From contig NZ_JBEFZF010000001.1 in the NCBI RefSeq assembly GCF_046524175.1, positions 843,700 through 907,699 of the forward strand: 64,000 nucleotides of DNA. Direction: 5' to 3'. A model generated the notes under the pieces. That model was not told where the DNA came from. It did no database searches and saw nothing but the letters and a program-made list of their open reading frames with translations. Each line of letters opens with the position of its first letter. Positions within the stretch are counted from its first letter, which is position 1. The DNA comes from Spongiivirga sp046524175. GTDB lineage: Bacteria > Bacteroidota > Bacteroidia > Flavobacteriales > Flavobacteriaceae. The position numbers and the translations under genes are program-made. Shown here one piece after another: positions 44,195 through 52,983 of the stretch.

Positions 44195-45574
44195 ATGTCA
44201 GAAGATTCATCAAAAGAAAACAACATTCTTGCACCCGTTAAACTCGGTGAAAAGATAGGCTATGGCCTCGGAGATTTGGGATTCAATTTTTACTGGGCAA
44301 ATATTTCTGGATTCCTTTTGTATTTCTATACTGATGTATTTGGCATTACCGCCGCCGCCGCAGGCACCATGTTCTTAGTCACCAAGATTATAGATGCCTT
44401 TACCGATCCGGTTATGGGAGGTATCGCGGATCGAACTAGAAGTAAGTGGGGAAAATACCGTCCCTATTTGTTGTTTGGAGGTATTCCAATGGCTGGTGCA
44501 GCCGTACTTACTTATACGACTCCCGATCTTGGTGAAAATGGAAAGTTGGTCTGGGCTTATGGCACCTATACATTTATGATGTTGATGTACACCATATTAA
44601 GCATGCCATATTCTGCTTTGTCAGGTGTAATAACCGCAAAAAGCCAGGATAGGACCGACCTTATAAGTTTTCGGTTTATAGCAGCATTTACTGGCACCAC
44701 TATAGTGAATTGGTTTACGCTAGATTTGGTTGAATATCTTGGTAAAGGTGATGAAGCACTTGGCTGGCAGCTAACCATGGTATTATATGGTTTGGTAGCT
44801 GCAGTGTTGTTTGCCATTGTGACTTTTACCACAAAAGAGCGAATTCAACCACCGCCAACTCAAAAAACAAACGCCCTAAGTGATATCAAAGATTTACTTA
44901 AAAATAAACCATGGATGGTTCTTTTCGCATTGGCATTGATCATCATGATTACGATCACCATGCGCGCAGGTGCATCGATTTATTACATTAAATATTACCT
45001 TGAAAAACCTGATCTGGTGGAATTATTTATTACCACTTATGGTTTAGCCTTGGCAGCAGGGGCAGCTTTAACACCTGTAATGACTAGATTCGTTGAAAAA
45101 AAGAAACTGCTTATTGTATTGTTATCCCTAACTGGAATTCTATCTATTTCCTTTTTCTTTATCCCAGCTGATGCTACTTGGTTAATATTTACCGTAAATA
45201 TATTGATTGGTTTATCATTAGGTCCTAAATCGCCATTGGCATTTTCAATGTATGCGGACACTGCCGATTATACCGAATGGAAAACTGGGCGCAGAGCTAC
45301 AGCAATGACATTTTCAGCAGCAACCTTCTCCCAAAAATTAGGAGGAGCATTGGCCACTTGGGCAATAGGACTTATACTAAGTGCTATGGGTTATGTGGCT
45401 AAACAGGCACAGACTGATGCTTCTCAAACCGGTATTTTGTTAACAATAAGTATTGTTCCTGGTATAATAGCCTTGTTGGCGGCATTTGTAATGCGTTTTT
45501 ATAGCTTAGATAACAAACTGCTTAGTAAGGTGCAAATTGAATTAAAAGAACGAAAAGCATCAGAAACGGCCTAA
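44195..45574 (+). CDS. GPH-family sugar:cation symporter
   Basis: A 459-residue 12-helix protein of the glycoside-pentoside-hexuronide family (MelB-like). KIGYGLGDLGFNFYW and DAFTDPVMGGIADRTRSKWGKYRPY are the family's first-loop signatures, with the cation-site aspartates. It imports a glycoside with Na+ or H+. Its stop overlaps the next start (TAATG), coupling it to a GH94-like phosphorylase, so the cargo is probably a disaccharide or aryl glycoside cleaved by that enzyme. Confidence 0.92.
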   Translation: MSEDSSKENNILAPVKLGEKIGYGLGDLGFNFYWANISGFLLYFYTDVFGITAAAAGTMFLVTKIIDAFTDPVMGGIADRTRSKWGKYRPYLLFGGIPMAGAAVLTYTTPDLGENGKLVWAYGTYTFMMLMYTILSMPYSALSGVITAKSQDRTDLISFRFIAAFTGTTIVNWFTLDLVEYLGKGDEALGWQLTMVLYGLVAAVLFAIVTFTTKERIQPPPTQKTNALSDIKDLLKNKPWMVLFALALIIMITITMRAGASIYYIKYYLEKPDLVELFITTYGLALAAGAALTPVMTRFVEKKKLLIVLLSLTGILSISFFFIPADATWLIFTVNILIGLSLGPKSPLAFSMYADTADYTEWKTGRRATAMTFSAATFSQKLGGALATWAIGLILSAMGYVAKQAQTDASQTGILLTISIVPGIIALLAAFVMRFYSLDNKLLSKVQIELKERKASETA

Positions 45575-47949
45575 TGATCAAAATCGTAAACGATGGGAAC
45601 AGAATGGAGTTACATTCTCCCACAGCACTACCCCATGCTTCTTCTTTTCTGTGGAACAGCAAAATGATGATTCATATGAATTGTCGTGGTTATGCAGTAT
45701 CACAGTTTATGCAACCTGAGCCGTCAAAGTATGCATACGCTCCTAATCTAGAGGCCAAAACCTTTATGCAGCCAGAGCAACCCTATTTTGCGCATCATCC
45801 AGGTCGTTTTTTTTATATTAAAAACGAAACTACTGGTCGATTTTTCTCCGCCCCTTATGAACCGGTTCGAGAAAAAGTAGAACACTTTGTTTTCTCGGCT
45901 GGTAAAAGCGATATCCAATGGAAAATAAAGCATGAAGGAGTTGATATAATCATGCAATTAAGTCTGCCAAAAGATGATGTACTGGAGCAATGGAGCTTCA
46001 CTATAAAAAATAGCTGTACTGAGGAAAAAAAATTAAGCATATACCCTTACTTTCCTGTTGGTTATATGTCATGGATGAATCAATCAGGTGTATACGACGA
46101 CCATCTTAATGCCATTATTTGTTCTTCGGTTACACCATATCAGAAATACAAAGAATATGATAAAATAAAAACACTTAAGGACAAGACATTTTTTTTGGCG
46201 AGCGAAAAACCCAATGCATGGGAAATAAGTCAATTTGCTTTTGAGGGAGAAGGAGGTTTGCATAATCCTGATGGAATTCAACAAAACTTCCTGTCAAACG
46301 GCAATGCAACATATGAAACACCTGCCTGCATTATGCAATACCAACTTCAATTAAAACCAAATGAGTCTAAAACATTTCAATTTTTATTTGGGCCAGCAAA
46401 AGATGAGAAAGAGATTGCTGCTATAAAGAAACGTTATTTCGATAAAGATGGTTTTTCCCATATAAAGAATGAATATGACCAGTATATTGGTGAAGGAAAA
46501 GGGTGTGTACATATTAAAACTCCTGATAAGAATTTTGACAATTTTGTCAACCATTGGCTACCAAGACAGGTTTATTATCATGGCGAAACCAACCGCTTAA
46601 GTACTGATCCACAGACAAGGAATTATCTTCAAGATAACATGGGTATGTCATATATCAAACCTGAGACTACCCGAAAGACATTTATTACTGCTTTAAGTCA
46701 ACAGAAAGAAAGTGGTGCCATGCCAGATGGAATTCTGATTCATAAAGAAGCGGTACTAAAATACATTAATCAAGTACCACATACCGATCATTGCGTCTGG
46801 TTACCCATTTGCTTAAAAGCGTACTTAAATGAAACCAATGACTATGGGCTGTTAAATGAGAAAATACCTTTTGAGAATTCCAGTAAAAAGGCCTCAGTTG
46901 CGGAACATTTGAACCTGGCAATGCATTGGATTTATAAAAATAGGGATGAACGGGGCTTAAACTATATCGATCAAGGTGATTGGTGTGACCCCATGAATAT
47001 GGTGGGGCCTGAGGGAAAAGGAGTTTCTGGATGGCTTACTTTGGCAACGGCCTATGCTTTAACAGTTTGGGCGGAAATTTGTGAGAATAACAATCGAAAA
47101 AATGATTCAATCCGATTTCACAACAAAGCAAAAGAAGTTAATAAGGCGGCAAATGAGCATTTATGGGATGGAGAATGGTATGCAAGAGGTATCACAGACA
47201 ATAATATACCTTTTGGCATTAAGGATGATCAAGAAGGTCGCATATTTCTAAATCCGCAAGGATGGGCCTTATTAAGTGGTGCCGCTGACACCAATAAAGC
47301 TGATCATTTAATTAAGATAATTGAAGAGGAATTAGAGACCCCTTTTGGTGTGCAAATGCTAGCACCTGCTTACACCAAAATGCGTGAAGACATTGGGCGT
47401 GTTACACAAAAATATCCTGGATCAGCGGAAAATGGCTCCATTTATAATCATGCAGCTGCTTTCTATATATTTGGACTTTATAAATCAGGATATAGGGATA
47501 AAGCCTATGTGTTGCTCCGCAAGATGATAGCTGGTCCAGACCAAGAAGATTTGGTACAACGGGGTCAACTACCAGTATTTATTCCAAATTACTATCGTGG
47601 AGCATATAAACAATTTCCCAAAACTGCTGGTAGATCGAGTCAATTATTTAATACTGGTACTGCTCCATGGATGTATCGTTGCTTGCTAGAAGGCTTATTG
47701 GGTTTAATTGGCACTAAGAAAGGGCTAAAAATTGATCCTCAACTCCCCTCACATTGGCATGGAATTGAGGTTGTAAGACAATTTAGAGGCGCGACATTTA
47801 ATATTACCATAAGCCGAAAACCGAAAATTAAAGTTATGACAATACTAGTCGATGGGAATCAACTACAAGAACCGATCATAAGCAACATTCAGAAGAAAAC
47901 ATATCAAGTGGAGGTATTGCTGCCTATAGATCAGTCCAAATCCAAATAA
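45574..47949 (+). CDS. GH94-like glycoside phosphorylase with GDWCD active-site motif
   Basis: A 791-residue protein with an N-terminal beta domain (about 1-280), a linker and an alpha/alpha barrel (about 310-720). Barrel segments include GMSYIKPETTRKT, PHTDHCVWLPICL, and GDWCDPMNMVGPEGKG (468-483), the place where GH94 enzymes have GDWNDGMN-type sequence with the catalytic Asp. The end has YPGSAENGSIYNHAAAF and AGRSSQLFNTGTAPWMY, also GH94-like. Length matches chitobiose/cellobiose phosphorylases (about 800). It probably splits a beta-glycoside with phosphate to a sugar-1-phosphate. Cys and Pro in the motif are odd; substrate unknown. Confidence 0.82.
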   Translation: MIKIVNDGNRMELHSPTALPHASSFLWNSKMMIHMNCRGYAVSQFMQPEPSKYAYAPNLEAKTFMQPEQPYFAHHPGRFFYIKNETTGRFFSAPYEPVREKVEHFVFSAGKSDIQWKIKHEGVDIIMQLSLPKDDVLEQWSFTIKNSCTEEKKLSIYPYFPVGYMSWMNQSGVYDDHLNAIICSSVTPYQKYKEYDKIKTLKDKTFFLASEKPNAWEISQFAFEGEGGLHNPDGIQQNFLSNGNATYETPACIMQYQLQLKPNESKTFQFLFGPAKDEKEIAAIKKRYFDKDGFSHIKNEYDQYIGEGKGCVHIKTPDKNFDNFVNHWLPRQVYYHGETNRLSTDPQTRNYLQDNMGMSYIKPETTRKTFITALSQQKESGAMPDGILIHKEAVLKYINQVPHTDHCVWLPICLKAYLNETNDYGLLNEKIPFENSSKKASVAEHLNLAMHWIYKNRDERGLNYIDQGDWCDPMNMVGPEGKGVSGWLTLATAYALTVWAEICENNNRKNDSIRFHNKAKEVNKAANEHLWDGEWYARGITDNNIPFGIKDDQEGRIFLNPQGWALLSGAADTNKADHLIKIIEEELETPFGVQMLAPAYTKMREDIGRVTQKYPGSAENGSIYNHAAAFYIFGLYKSGYRDKAYVLLRKMIAGPDQEDLVQRGQLPVFIPNYYRGAYKQFPKTAGRSSQLFNTGTAPWMYRCLLEGLLGLIGTKKGLKIDPQLPSHWHGIEVVRQFRGATFNITISRKPKIKVMTILVDGNQLQEPIISNIQKKTYQVEVLLPIDQSKSK

Positions 47950-47977
47950 CTTATCGTATTACTTTGTAACTACTTAC

Positions 47978-48009
47978 TTGCCCAAACCTCAACACTTTTT
48001 GTACCTTGG
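47978..48009 (+). promoter_or_regulatory. Candidate promoter of the cyclase gene
   Basis: TTG (47978-47980), 21 nt, then TACCTTGG (48002-48009), one mismatch to TAnnTTTG. It gives a leader of about 45 nt. Confidence 0.4.
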
Positions 48010-48061
48010 TTCGTATAGATACTAGTTATCCTTAGCGGTTTGTGTCTGAAAATGAAAGTTC

Positions 48062-49114
48062 ATGTCACCAGAAGGAAAATTAAAGATTCAAAACATTCTG
48101 ATCATTATCGGGATCGGAACAATCTTTGGTCTACTTTATAATTATTTATTCTATCCCCATTCAATCACCGAGTTTCTTGAAGCGGCAAGTATTAGTATTG
48201 TATTAAGTCTGCTTGTGGGAATTTTGGAGCAGTTCATTCTAATTAAAGTGTTTCGTAATAAACCTTTTCTTCCTATCACTATTATTCGCGCCTTTGTCTA
48301 TTCGTTACTTGCTAGTCTTATCCTCAGCCTTGTCTTGTCTATTGAAACCTATATAGTACAACAAATACCTTATACCAGGGCAGTACTTCAATATCTGAAA
48401 GGTCCTTTATTTAAAAGAGACTTTTTATTCACATTCACATTCATTGTCTTAATATTATTTAGTTTACAAATCATTTTATTAGTTGGAAGAGCAAATTTTT
48501 TTCGTTTGATTTTCGGATTATACCATCGCCCTCGAGAAATCTCAAGGATCTTCATGTTTGTTGATTTAAAGGGCTCTACAACAATGGCTGAAAAACTATC
48601 AAATGAAGCATATAGTGAATTTATAAAAGATTATTTTCACGATATATCAGATGCAATCATGATGTTTGGCGGTGAGATTTATCAATACGTTGGGGATGAA
48701 GTTGTTGTTATCTGGCCTATTAAAAGAAAATCGATGAATTGCATAAATTGCTTTTTCAAAATGGAAGAGATCATTCATAAAAAAAGAAGTATATATCAAT
48801 CAAAATATGGTTTAATTCCCCATTTCAAAGCAGGAATGCACGGTGGCAAAGTAATCGTGACATCAGTAGGAAAACAAAAAAAAGAAATTGTCTATCACGG
48901 TGATGTGTTAAATACAGCTTCTAGAATCGAAGGAAAGTGCAATGAATTAAAAGAAAAACTATTACTATCACAAGAGCTTTTAAAATACATCAAATTGGAT
49001 AATGGTTTTAGGGCATGTGAAAAAGGGGAAATTGAGTTGAAAGGAAAGTCAGATAAACTTAGTCTCTACGGAGTTGAAAAAACAGTAGTCAACCGATCAT
49101 ATTCTGGACAATAA
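48062..49114 (+). CDS. Membrane-bound class III adenylate/guanylate cyclase
   Basis: A 350-residue protein with four N-terminal helices (within about 10-155) and a class III cyclase domain (about 165-340). VDLKGST supplies the first metal Asp, GGEIYQYVGDEVVVIWP the second; NTASRIEGKCNEL carries residues of the transition-state site. It would make cAMP or cGMP at the membrane. No cNMP-binding regulator or phosphodiesterase is in the window. The base cannot be assigned by eye. Confidence 0.87.
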   Translation: MSPEGKLKIQNILIIIGIGTIFGLLYNYLFYPHSITEFLEAASISIVLSLLVGILEQFILIKVFRNKPFLPITIIRAFVYSLLASLILSLVLSIETYIVQQIPYTRAVLQYLKGPLFKRDFLFTFTFIVLILFSLQIILLVGRANFFRLIFGLYHRPREISRIFMFVDLKGSTTMAEKLSNEAYSEFIKDYFHDISDAIMMFGGEIYQYVGDEVVVIWPIKRKSMNCINCFFKMEEIIHKKRSIYQSKYGLIPHFKAGMHGGKVIVTSVGKQKKEIVYHGDVLNTASRIEGKCNELKEKLLLSQELLKYIKLDNGFRACEKGEIELKGKSDKLSLYGVEKTVVNRSYSGQ

Positions 49115-49141
49115 ATAAACGTTAACTACTTTCTTAAAAAT

Positions 49142-49176
49142 AAAAGCTTTGGTTTCTAAAAACAACCAAAGCCTTT
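49142..49176. terminator. Bidirectional terminator between cyclase and tRNA-Pro
   Basis: GCTTTGGTT (49146-49154) pairs perfectly with AACCAAAGC (49164-49172), flanked by A-rich and T-rich runs on both sides. Confidence 0.75.
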
Positions 49177-49182
49177 CATAAG

Positions 49183-49257
49183 TCGGGTAGAGAGGATTCG
49201 AACCTCCGATCTCACGGCCCCCAGCCGTGCACTTTAACCGGACTAAGCTACTACCCG
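49183..49257 (-). tRNA. tRNA-Pro, anticodon GGG
   Basis: A 75-nt cloverleaf on the minus strand. The acceptor stem CGGGTAG pairs with CTACCCG, discriminator A. The anticodon loop in CACGGCTGGGGGCCGTG has GGG at positions 34-36, reading CCC/CCU proline codons. The T arm GGAGGTTCGAATCCTCT is intact. The 3' CCA is not encoded (CTT follows), so it is added by an enzyme. Single tRNA gene with a terminator downstream. Confidence 0.95.
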
Positions 49258-49360
49258 ATTGCGATGCGCAAAAATAGATAATCGTAATAAATCCTAAAAG
49301 AATTCTTGCTAAACTATTATTAAATAAATTGCACTTTTCAACTAGTTTTCACAAAATCAG

Positions 49361-49368
49361 TACCTTTG
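49361..49368 (+). promoter_or_regulatory. -7 box of the HYC_CC_PP gene
   Basis: TACCTTTG, an exact TAnnTTTG, ends 5 nt before the ATG at 49374. It places the mRNA start downstream of the in-frame TTG at 49329, so that TTG cannot be the start. Confidence 0.55.
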
Positions 49369-49373
49369 TCATA

Positions 49374-49796
49374 ATGATGAAAAAGCTATTATATCAAATA
49401 ACAGCAGTAGTTTTATCGCTAATATTGCTATTGGCATCATTGTCATTTACAATAGATATGCACCATTGTGGTAAAACGCTTGTTGATTTTGCGCTGTTCG
49501 AAGATGCTCATGGGTGTGGTATGAAAATGGATGCAGATAAAGAACCATCATCAACTTTTGAAATTTCTAAAAAAGCATGTTGTACTGATACATTTATAGC
49601 GGTAGAAGCGCAAGATGAATTAAATGAAACTTTAGTAAATCTTGATGTTGACCAGCGACAATTTTTAGTAGCTTTTACCTTTAGTTATATTGATCTTTTT
49701 GAAGGTTTTGCCAAAAACATCATTCCTTTTGATGGTTACCCCCCTCCTATATTAGTCAAGGATATACATATCTTAAATGAAACGTTCCTGATTTGA
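49374..49796 (+). CDS. HYC_CC_PP family secreted protein
   Basis: About 140 residues from MMKKLLYQ: an N-terminal signal helix (about 4-24), then MHHCGKTLVDFALFEDAHGCGM, a Cys pair in KKACCTDTF, a polar region, and the end YPPPILVKDIHILNETFLI. This order (His-x-Cys, CC, PP, hydrophobic end) fits the HYC_CC_PP family of Bacteroidota, with HHC replacing HYC. Clustered Cys/His/Met suggest metal binding, probably copper. It heads a five-gene metal-motif locus. Confidence 0.78.
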   Translation: MMKKLLYQITAVVLSLILLLASLSFTIDMHHCGKTLVDFALFEDAHGCGMKMDADKEPSSTFEISKKACCTDTFIAVEAQDELNETLVNLDVDQRQFLVAFTFSYIDLFEGFAKNIIPFDGYPPPILVKDIHILNETFLI

Positions 49797-49847
49797 TTTA
49801 AAATTCACTTTAGCATTTATTAAAGTTGAATTTTGAATTAAACAATA

Positions 49848-50612
49848 ATGAAACACACCATTTTATTGCTCTTATTTGCGCTACTATCATTAAATATGAT
49901 AGCGCAGGGGCCGCCTATTACTGCCGATAAACCAATTATGCTTGGTGGCAATAGCTTTACCACCAAAACTTTGGTTGAAATTAGAAATACCGAACGGGGA
50001 TCTGTAATATATGCACCTCTCATGTTGCATTATTTACCAACATCAAATTCTTTAGTAGCGGTCCACCTTCCTTATACTAGCTATGACCTAGTTGACACTG
50101 AAGGTTCAGGACTTGCGGATATTAAAGTTTTAGGCAAGTATCAGTTTTTCAGAAAGGATGCTACAGGCAAAACCTTTCGCATAGTTGCCAAAACCTTACA
50201 AAGTCTACCAACCGGTAAAGAAATTGACATGATGGAAATTAGTACCGGTAAATATTCTGGCTATTATGGTATAGTCTCAGGATATGAAACCCTGAAATAC
50301 GGAATTTCAACGGAAATTGGCTACAATTGGATGCCAGACGGTACATTGGATGAATTTAGAGCGAAACTAGGATTTGGCTTACCGCTTTTAAAACCCCAAT
50401 ATCCAAATAAGCAGATCAACCTTTATTTTGAGTATACCAGCGCGCTACTTCCTGAAAGGGATTGGTACCAGCTGTTGTATGCTCAAGGAATACAATTTGC
50501 TGGTAAAAATATAACCGTAGACCTGGCTGTACAATTGCCATTAACACAAACAATTGATGTGGGGCGTGCCCTGAACAACAGTGTATTTATCGGTACACGC
50601 TATACATTCTAA
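49848..50612 (+). CDS. Outer-membrane beta-barrel protein of the metal locus
   Basis: A 254-residue protein with a signal peptide (about 1-20, ending MIAQG) and regular amphipathic strands. The opening PITADKPIMLGGNSFTTKTLVEIRNTERG and the final FIGTRYTF (C-terminal Phe for barrel insertion) suggest a small outer-membrane barrel of the transporter-like type. It lies 51 nt after HYC_CC_PP and 19 nt before the two-HMA protein, so transport or binding of the same metal is likely. No assigned family. Confidence 0.72.
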   Translation: MKHTILLLLFALLSLNMIAQGPPITADKPIMLGGNSFTTKTLVEIRNTERGSVIYAPLMLHYLPTSNSLVAVHLPYTSYDLVDTEGSGLADIKVLGKYQFFRKDATGKTFRIVAKTLQSLPTGKEIDMMEISTGKYSGYYGIVSGYETLKYGISTEIGYNWMPDGTLDEFRAKLGFGLPLLKPQYPNKQINLYFEYTSALLPERDWYQLLYAQGIQFAGKNITVDLAVQLPLTQTIDVGRALNNSVFIGTRYTF

Positions 50613-50631
50613 ATTTTAAAAATATTATATC

Positions 50632-51258
50632 ATGAAAAAAATAGTAATAATAGCATTCGCGTTCTTAATGGTAGTCCCTGCCATGAACATGAATGCACAG
50701 AAAAGCTTTGACCAATTTGAAGTACAAGTAGATGGACTTGGATGTCCCTTCTGCGCATACGGACTTGAAAAAAAGTTCAAAGAGTTTAAAGGGATCAAAA
50801 AAGTGAAAATCAATATTGAAACTGGGGATTTTAGTTTTAATTATCCCGCTGAAAAGGTTTTAAGTCTTGATGATGTTGCTATGCAAGTAGAGAAGGCTGG
50901 TTACACTCCTATTACTGGAAAAGTAACCCGTTATGATGGTACCATCCAGGAAATGACAGCTGTAAATATGGCGACAGTAAGTGGTAACAATGTCACCGAG
51001 AACGTTTTTATAGCCGGTAATTGTGAGATGTGTGCCGCTCGAATTAACAAAGCAGCGCTTTCCGTCGCAGGGGTATTATCTTCTGATTGGGATCGAGATA
51101 CTAAATTATTAGAAATCAGTTTTAACAGCAAACAAACGAATCTTAACAAAATAGAAAAAGCAATTGCAAAAGCAGGGCATGACACAAAAAATCATAAAGC
51201 CAAAAGCAATACATATAATGAGCTTCCTGGTTGTTGCAAATACGAACGAATAGAATAA
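50632..51258 (+). CDS. Secreted protein with two heavy-metal-associated (HMA) domains
   Basis: A 208-residue protein with a signal peptide (about 1-23). HMA 1 (about 28-92) has LGCPFCAYGL, in place of the classical MxCxxC; HMA 2 (about 122-185) has GNCEMCAARI. It ends with ELPGCCKYERIE, adding a Cys pair. It is exported and could pass a soft metal (Cu+, Hg2+ or Zn2+) between the outer-membrane protein and a membrane partner. It is directly downstream of the barrel gene (19 nt). Confidence 0.85.
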   Translation: MKKIVIIAFAFLMVVPAMNMNAQKSFDQFEVQVDGLGCPFCAYGLEKKFKEFKGIKKVKINIETGDFSFNYPAEKVLSLDDVAMQVEKAGYTPITGKVTRYDGTIQEMTAVNMATVSGNNVTENVFIAGNCEMCAARINKAALSVAGVLSSDWDRDTKLLEISFNSKQTNLNKIEKAIAKAGHDTKNHKAKSNTYNELPGCCKYERIE

Positions 51259-51278
51259 GAATATTAGATGATCTAGTA

Positions 51279-51309
51279 AGCGTATCGGTTAAATAAAAAT
51301 TGATACGCT
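51279..51309 (+). repeat. Inverted repeat between metal-locus genes
   Basis: AGCGTATC (51279-51286) and GATACGCT (51302-51309) pair perfectly over a 15-nt A/T-rich loop, with no T-run on either side. It may be an mRNA processing hairpin or an operator separating the first three genes of the locus from the last two. Confidence 0.6.
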
Positions 51310-51326
51310 AACATAAACATACCAAT

Positions 51327-52160
51327 ATGAGAATACACGTTTTAGCAGTTACTATTTTTATTTCTATGATTAGCTGCACCCAAACAACAAAAAATAAAAG
51401 CTGGCAACATCTTAAAACAATCAATTTAGATGGTATTAATCCTATTGGTATTGCCAGTACCAATGATGGATTGTGGTTAAGTGATGGTGATCATAATCGA
51501 TTAGTGCTCATTGATAAAGAAGGAGCAATAGTTAAAACTATCGATTCGCTTGAGCGGCCAATGCATATTACCAGCACGGAGAGAGAACTATTAGTCCCAC
51601 AGTATGGTAACGATCAGATAGCGATAATTGAAGGGAATAATCACAAAAACTTAATTCTAAATGATTCATTAGATGCCCCTGCCGGAATAGCTGTGTACAG
51701 AAATGAAAAAGCAATTGCAGATTTTTACAACAATCGAATATTGTATAGCAAAGACAGCGGTGCTTACATTAGTTTCGGAAAAGAAGGGAAAGCTGAAGGA
51801 GAACTTTACTACCCTACAGATGTTCATATCACCAAAGACTTTATTTGGGTAGCAGATGCATATAACAATCGCATTCAAGTTTTTAATAAAGAGGGGGAGT
51901 TTGTTAAGATCATTGGCGCTGATCAAAAAATGAATGCTGCTACCGGAATTTTTGTATCCGATAAAGAAGTGTTCATTACAGATTTTGAAAATAACCGCGT
52001 ATTGGTCTTTACCAAAGAAGGTGAATTGAAACAGACACTGACAACTGATATTAAAAAACCAACTGACATACTTCTGCGAAAGAAAAAGCTTTATGTGACC
52101 AATTATCGTACAGGTCAACTAGTTATTTTTGACCTTCAAGAGGTAAAAACTGATTCGTAG
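51327..52160 (+). CDS. NHL/6-bladed beta-propeller lipoprotein
   Basis: A 277-residue protein with a lipobox (ISMISCTQT, Cys about residue 17) and about six propeller repeats of NHL type: GLWLSDGDHNRLVLIDKEG, IWVADAYNNRIQVFNKEG and VFITDFENNRVLVFTKEG. Propellers of this kind bind ligands or protein partners. No catalytic residues are evident. It lies 4 nt before the HMA-MauE gene, so the two are cotranscribed. Confidence 0.83.
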   Translation: MRIHVLAVTIFISMISCTQTTKNKSWQHLKTINLDGINPIGIASTNDGLWLSDGDHNRLVLIDKEGAIVKTIDSLERPMHITSTERELLVPQYGNDQIAIIEGNNHKNLILNDSLDAPAGIAVYRNEKAIADFYNNRILYSKDSGAYISFGKEGKAEGELYYPTDVHITKDFIWVADAYNNRIQVFNKEGEFVKIIGADQKMNAATGIFVSDKEVFITDFENNRVLVFTKEGELKQTLTTDIKKPTDILLRKKKLYVTNYRTGQLVIFDLQEVKTDS

Positions 52161-52164
52161 TAAT

Positions 52165-52899
52165 ATGAAAAAGATATTCGAAGTTAAAGGAATGACCTGT
52201 AAAGGCTGCGAAGCTAGCGTTGCGGAAAAACTGAATGCAGTTGATGGTGTATTAAACGTTGAAGTAAGTTTAGAAAAGAATGCGGCAGTTTTAATAACGG
52301 ACAAGCAATTAAACTTAGATACTTTACAACGGGCATTGCCAGATAAGTTTAAGATCAGTACAACGGCTAATCATAGTATATTCAATACTGAATCGAGTAT
52401 AGTGTTGTCCACAAACAGGGAGTCAAAATTAAAACAGTTAAGGCCTTTGCTTCTTATTTTCCTTTACTTGATTACTGCTAGCGTGTTACTTCATATAAAA
52501 AATTGGAATGCCACCGAAGCAATGCTTGATTTTATGGGGCTATTTTATATCGTTTTTAGCTTTTTTAAGCTATTAGATTTAAAGGGTTTTCCCGCTAGTT
52601 TTGCCATGTATGACCCTATTGCTAAAAAAATAAATACATACGGATGGATATATCCTTTTATTGAGGTTGCCCTGGGACTCATGTTTCTGCTCCGTTTTGA
52701 ACTATTCTACGCTCTAGTTGCAACTCTTATAATTCTTGGAGCAACTACCATTGGTGTCACACAAGCATTGTTAAGTAAAAAAACTATTCAATGTGCATGT
52801 CTAGGTACTGCTTTAAAACTGCCCATGACACAAGCCACATTTATTGAAAATAGTATTATGATAATTATGGCAGTTTTTATGCTGATCAATATGCTATAA
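52165..52899 (+). CDS. HMA domain fused to a MauE/DoxX-like membrane domain
   Basis: A 244-residue protein. Residues about 1-70 are a cytosolic HMA domain with GMTCKGC (9-15). A linker precedes four membrane helices (about 90-108, 116-133, 160-200, 223-243) of the MauE/DoxX redox-associated type, with the CACLG motif at the membrane face near residues 210-214. The set of Cys motifs suggests metal-linked thiol chemistry or transport. Translation follows the propeller gene by 4 nt. A bidirectional terminator ends the locus. Confidence 0.82.
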   Translation: MKKIFEVKGMTCKGCEASVAEKLNAVDGVLNVEVSLEKNAAVLITDKQLNLDTLQRALPDKFKISTTANHSIFNTESSIVLSTNRESKLKQLRPLLLIFLYLITASVLLHIKNWNATEAMLDFMGLFYIVFSFFKLLDLKGFPASFAMYDPIAKKINTYGWIYPFIEVALGLMFLLRFELFYALVATLIILGATTIGVTQALLSKKTIQCACLGTALKLPMTQATFIENSIMIIMAVFMLINML

Positions 52900-52921
52900 G
52901 TTTATTAATAATTTTAAAGTA

Positions 52922-52956
52922 AAAATGGGTTGAAGTAGCATACCTCAACCCATTTT
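52922..52956. terminator. Bidirectional terminator after the metal locus and the IorB gene
   Basis: AAAATGGGTTGA (52922-52933) pairs perfectly with TCAACCCATTTT (52945-52956, ends within the T-run). It separates the converging transcripts. Confidence 0.87.
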
Positions 52957-52983
52957 ATTATTGCAAAAGGCTTTTTTCAATTA

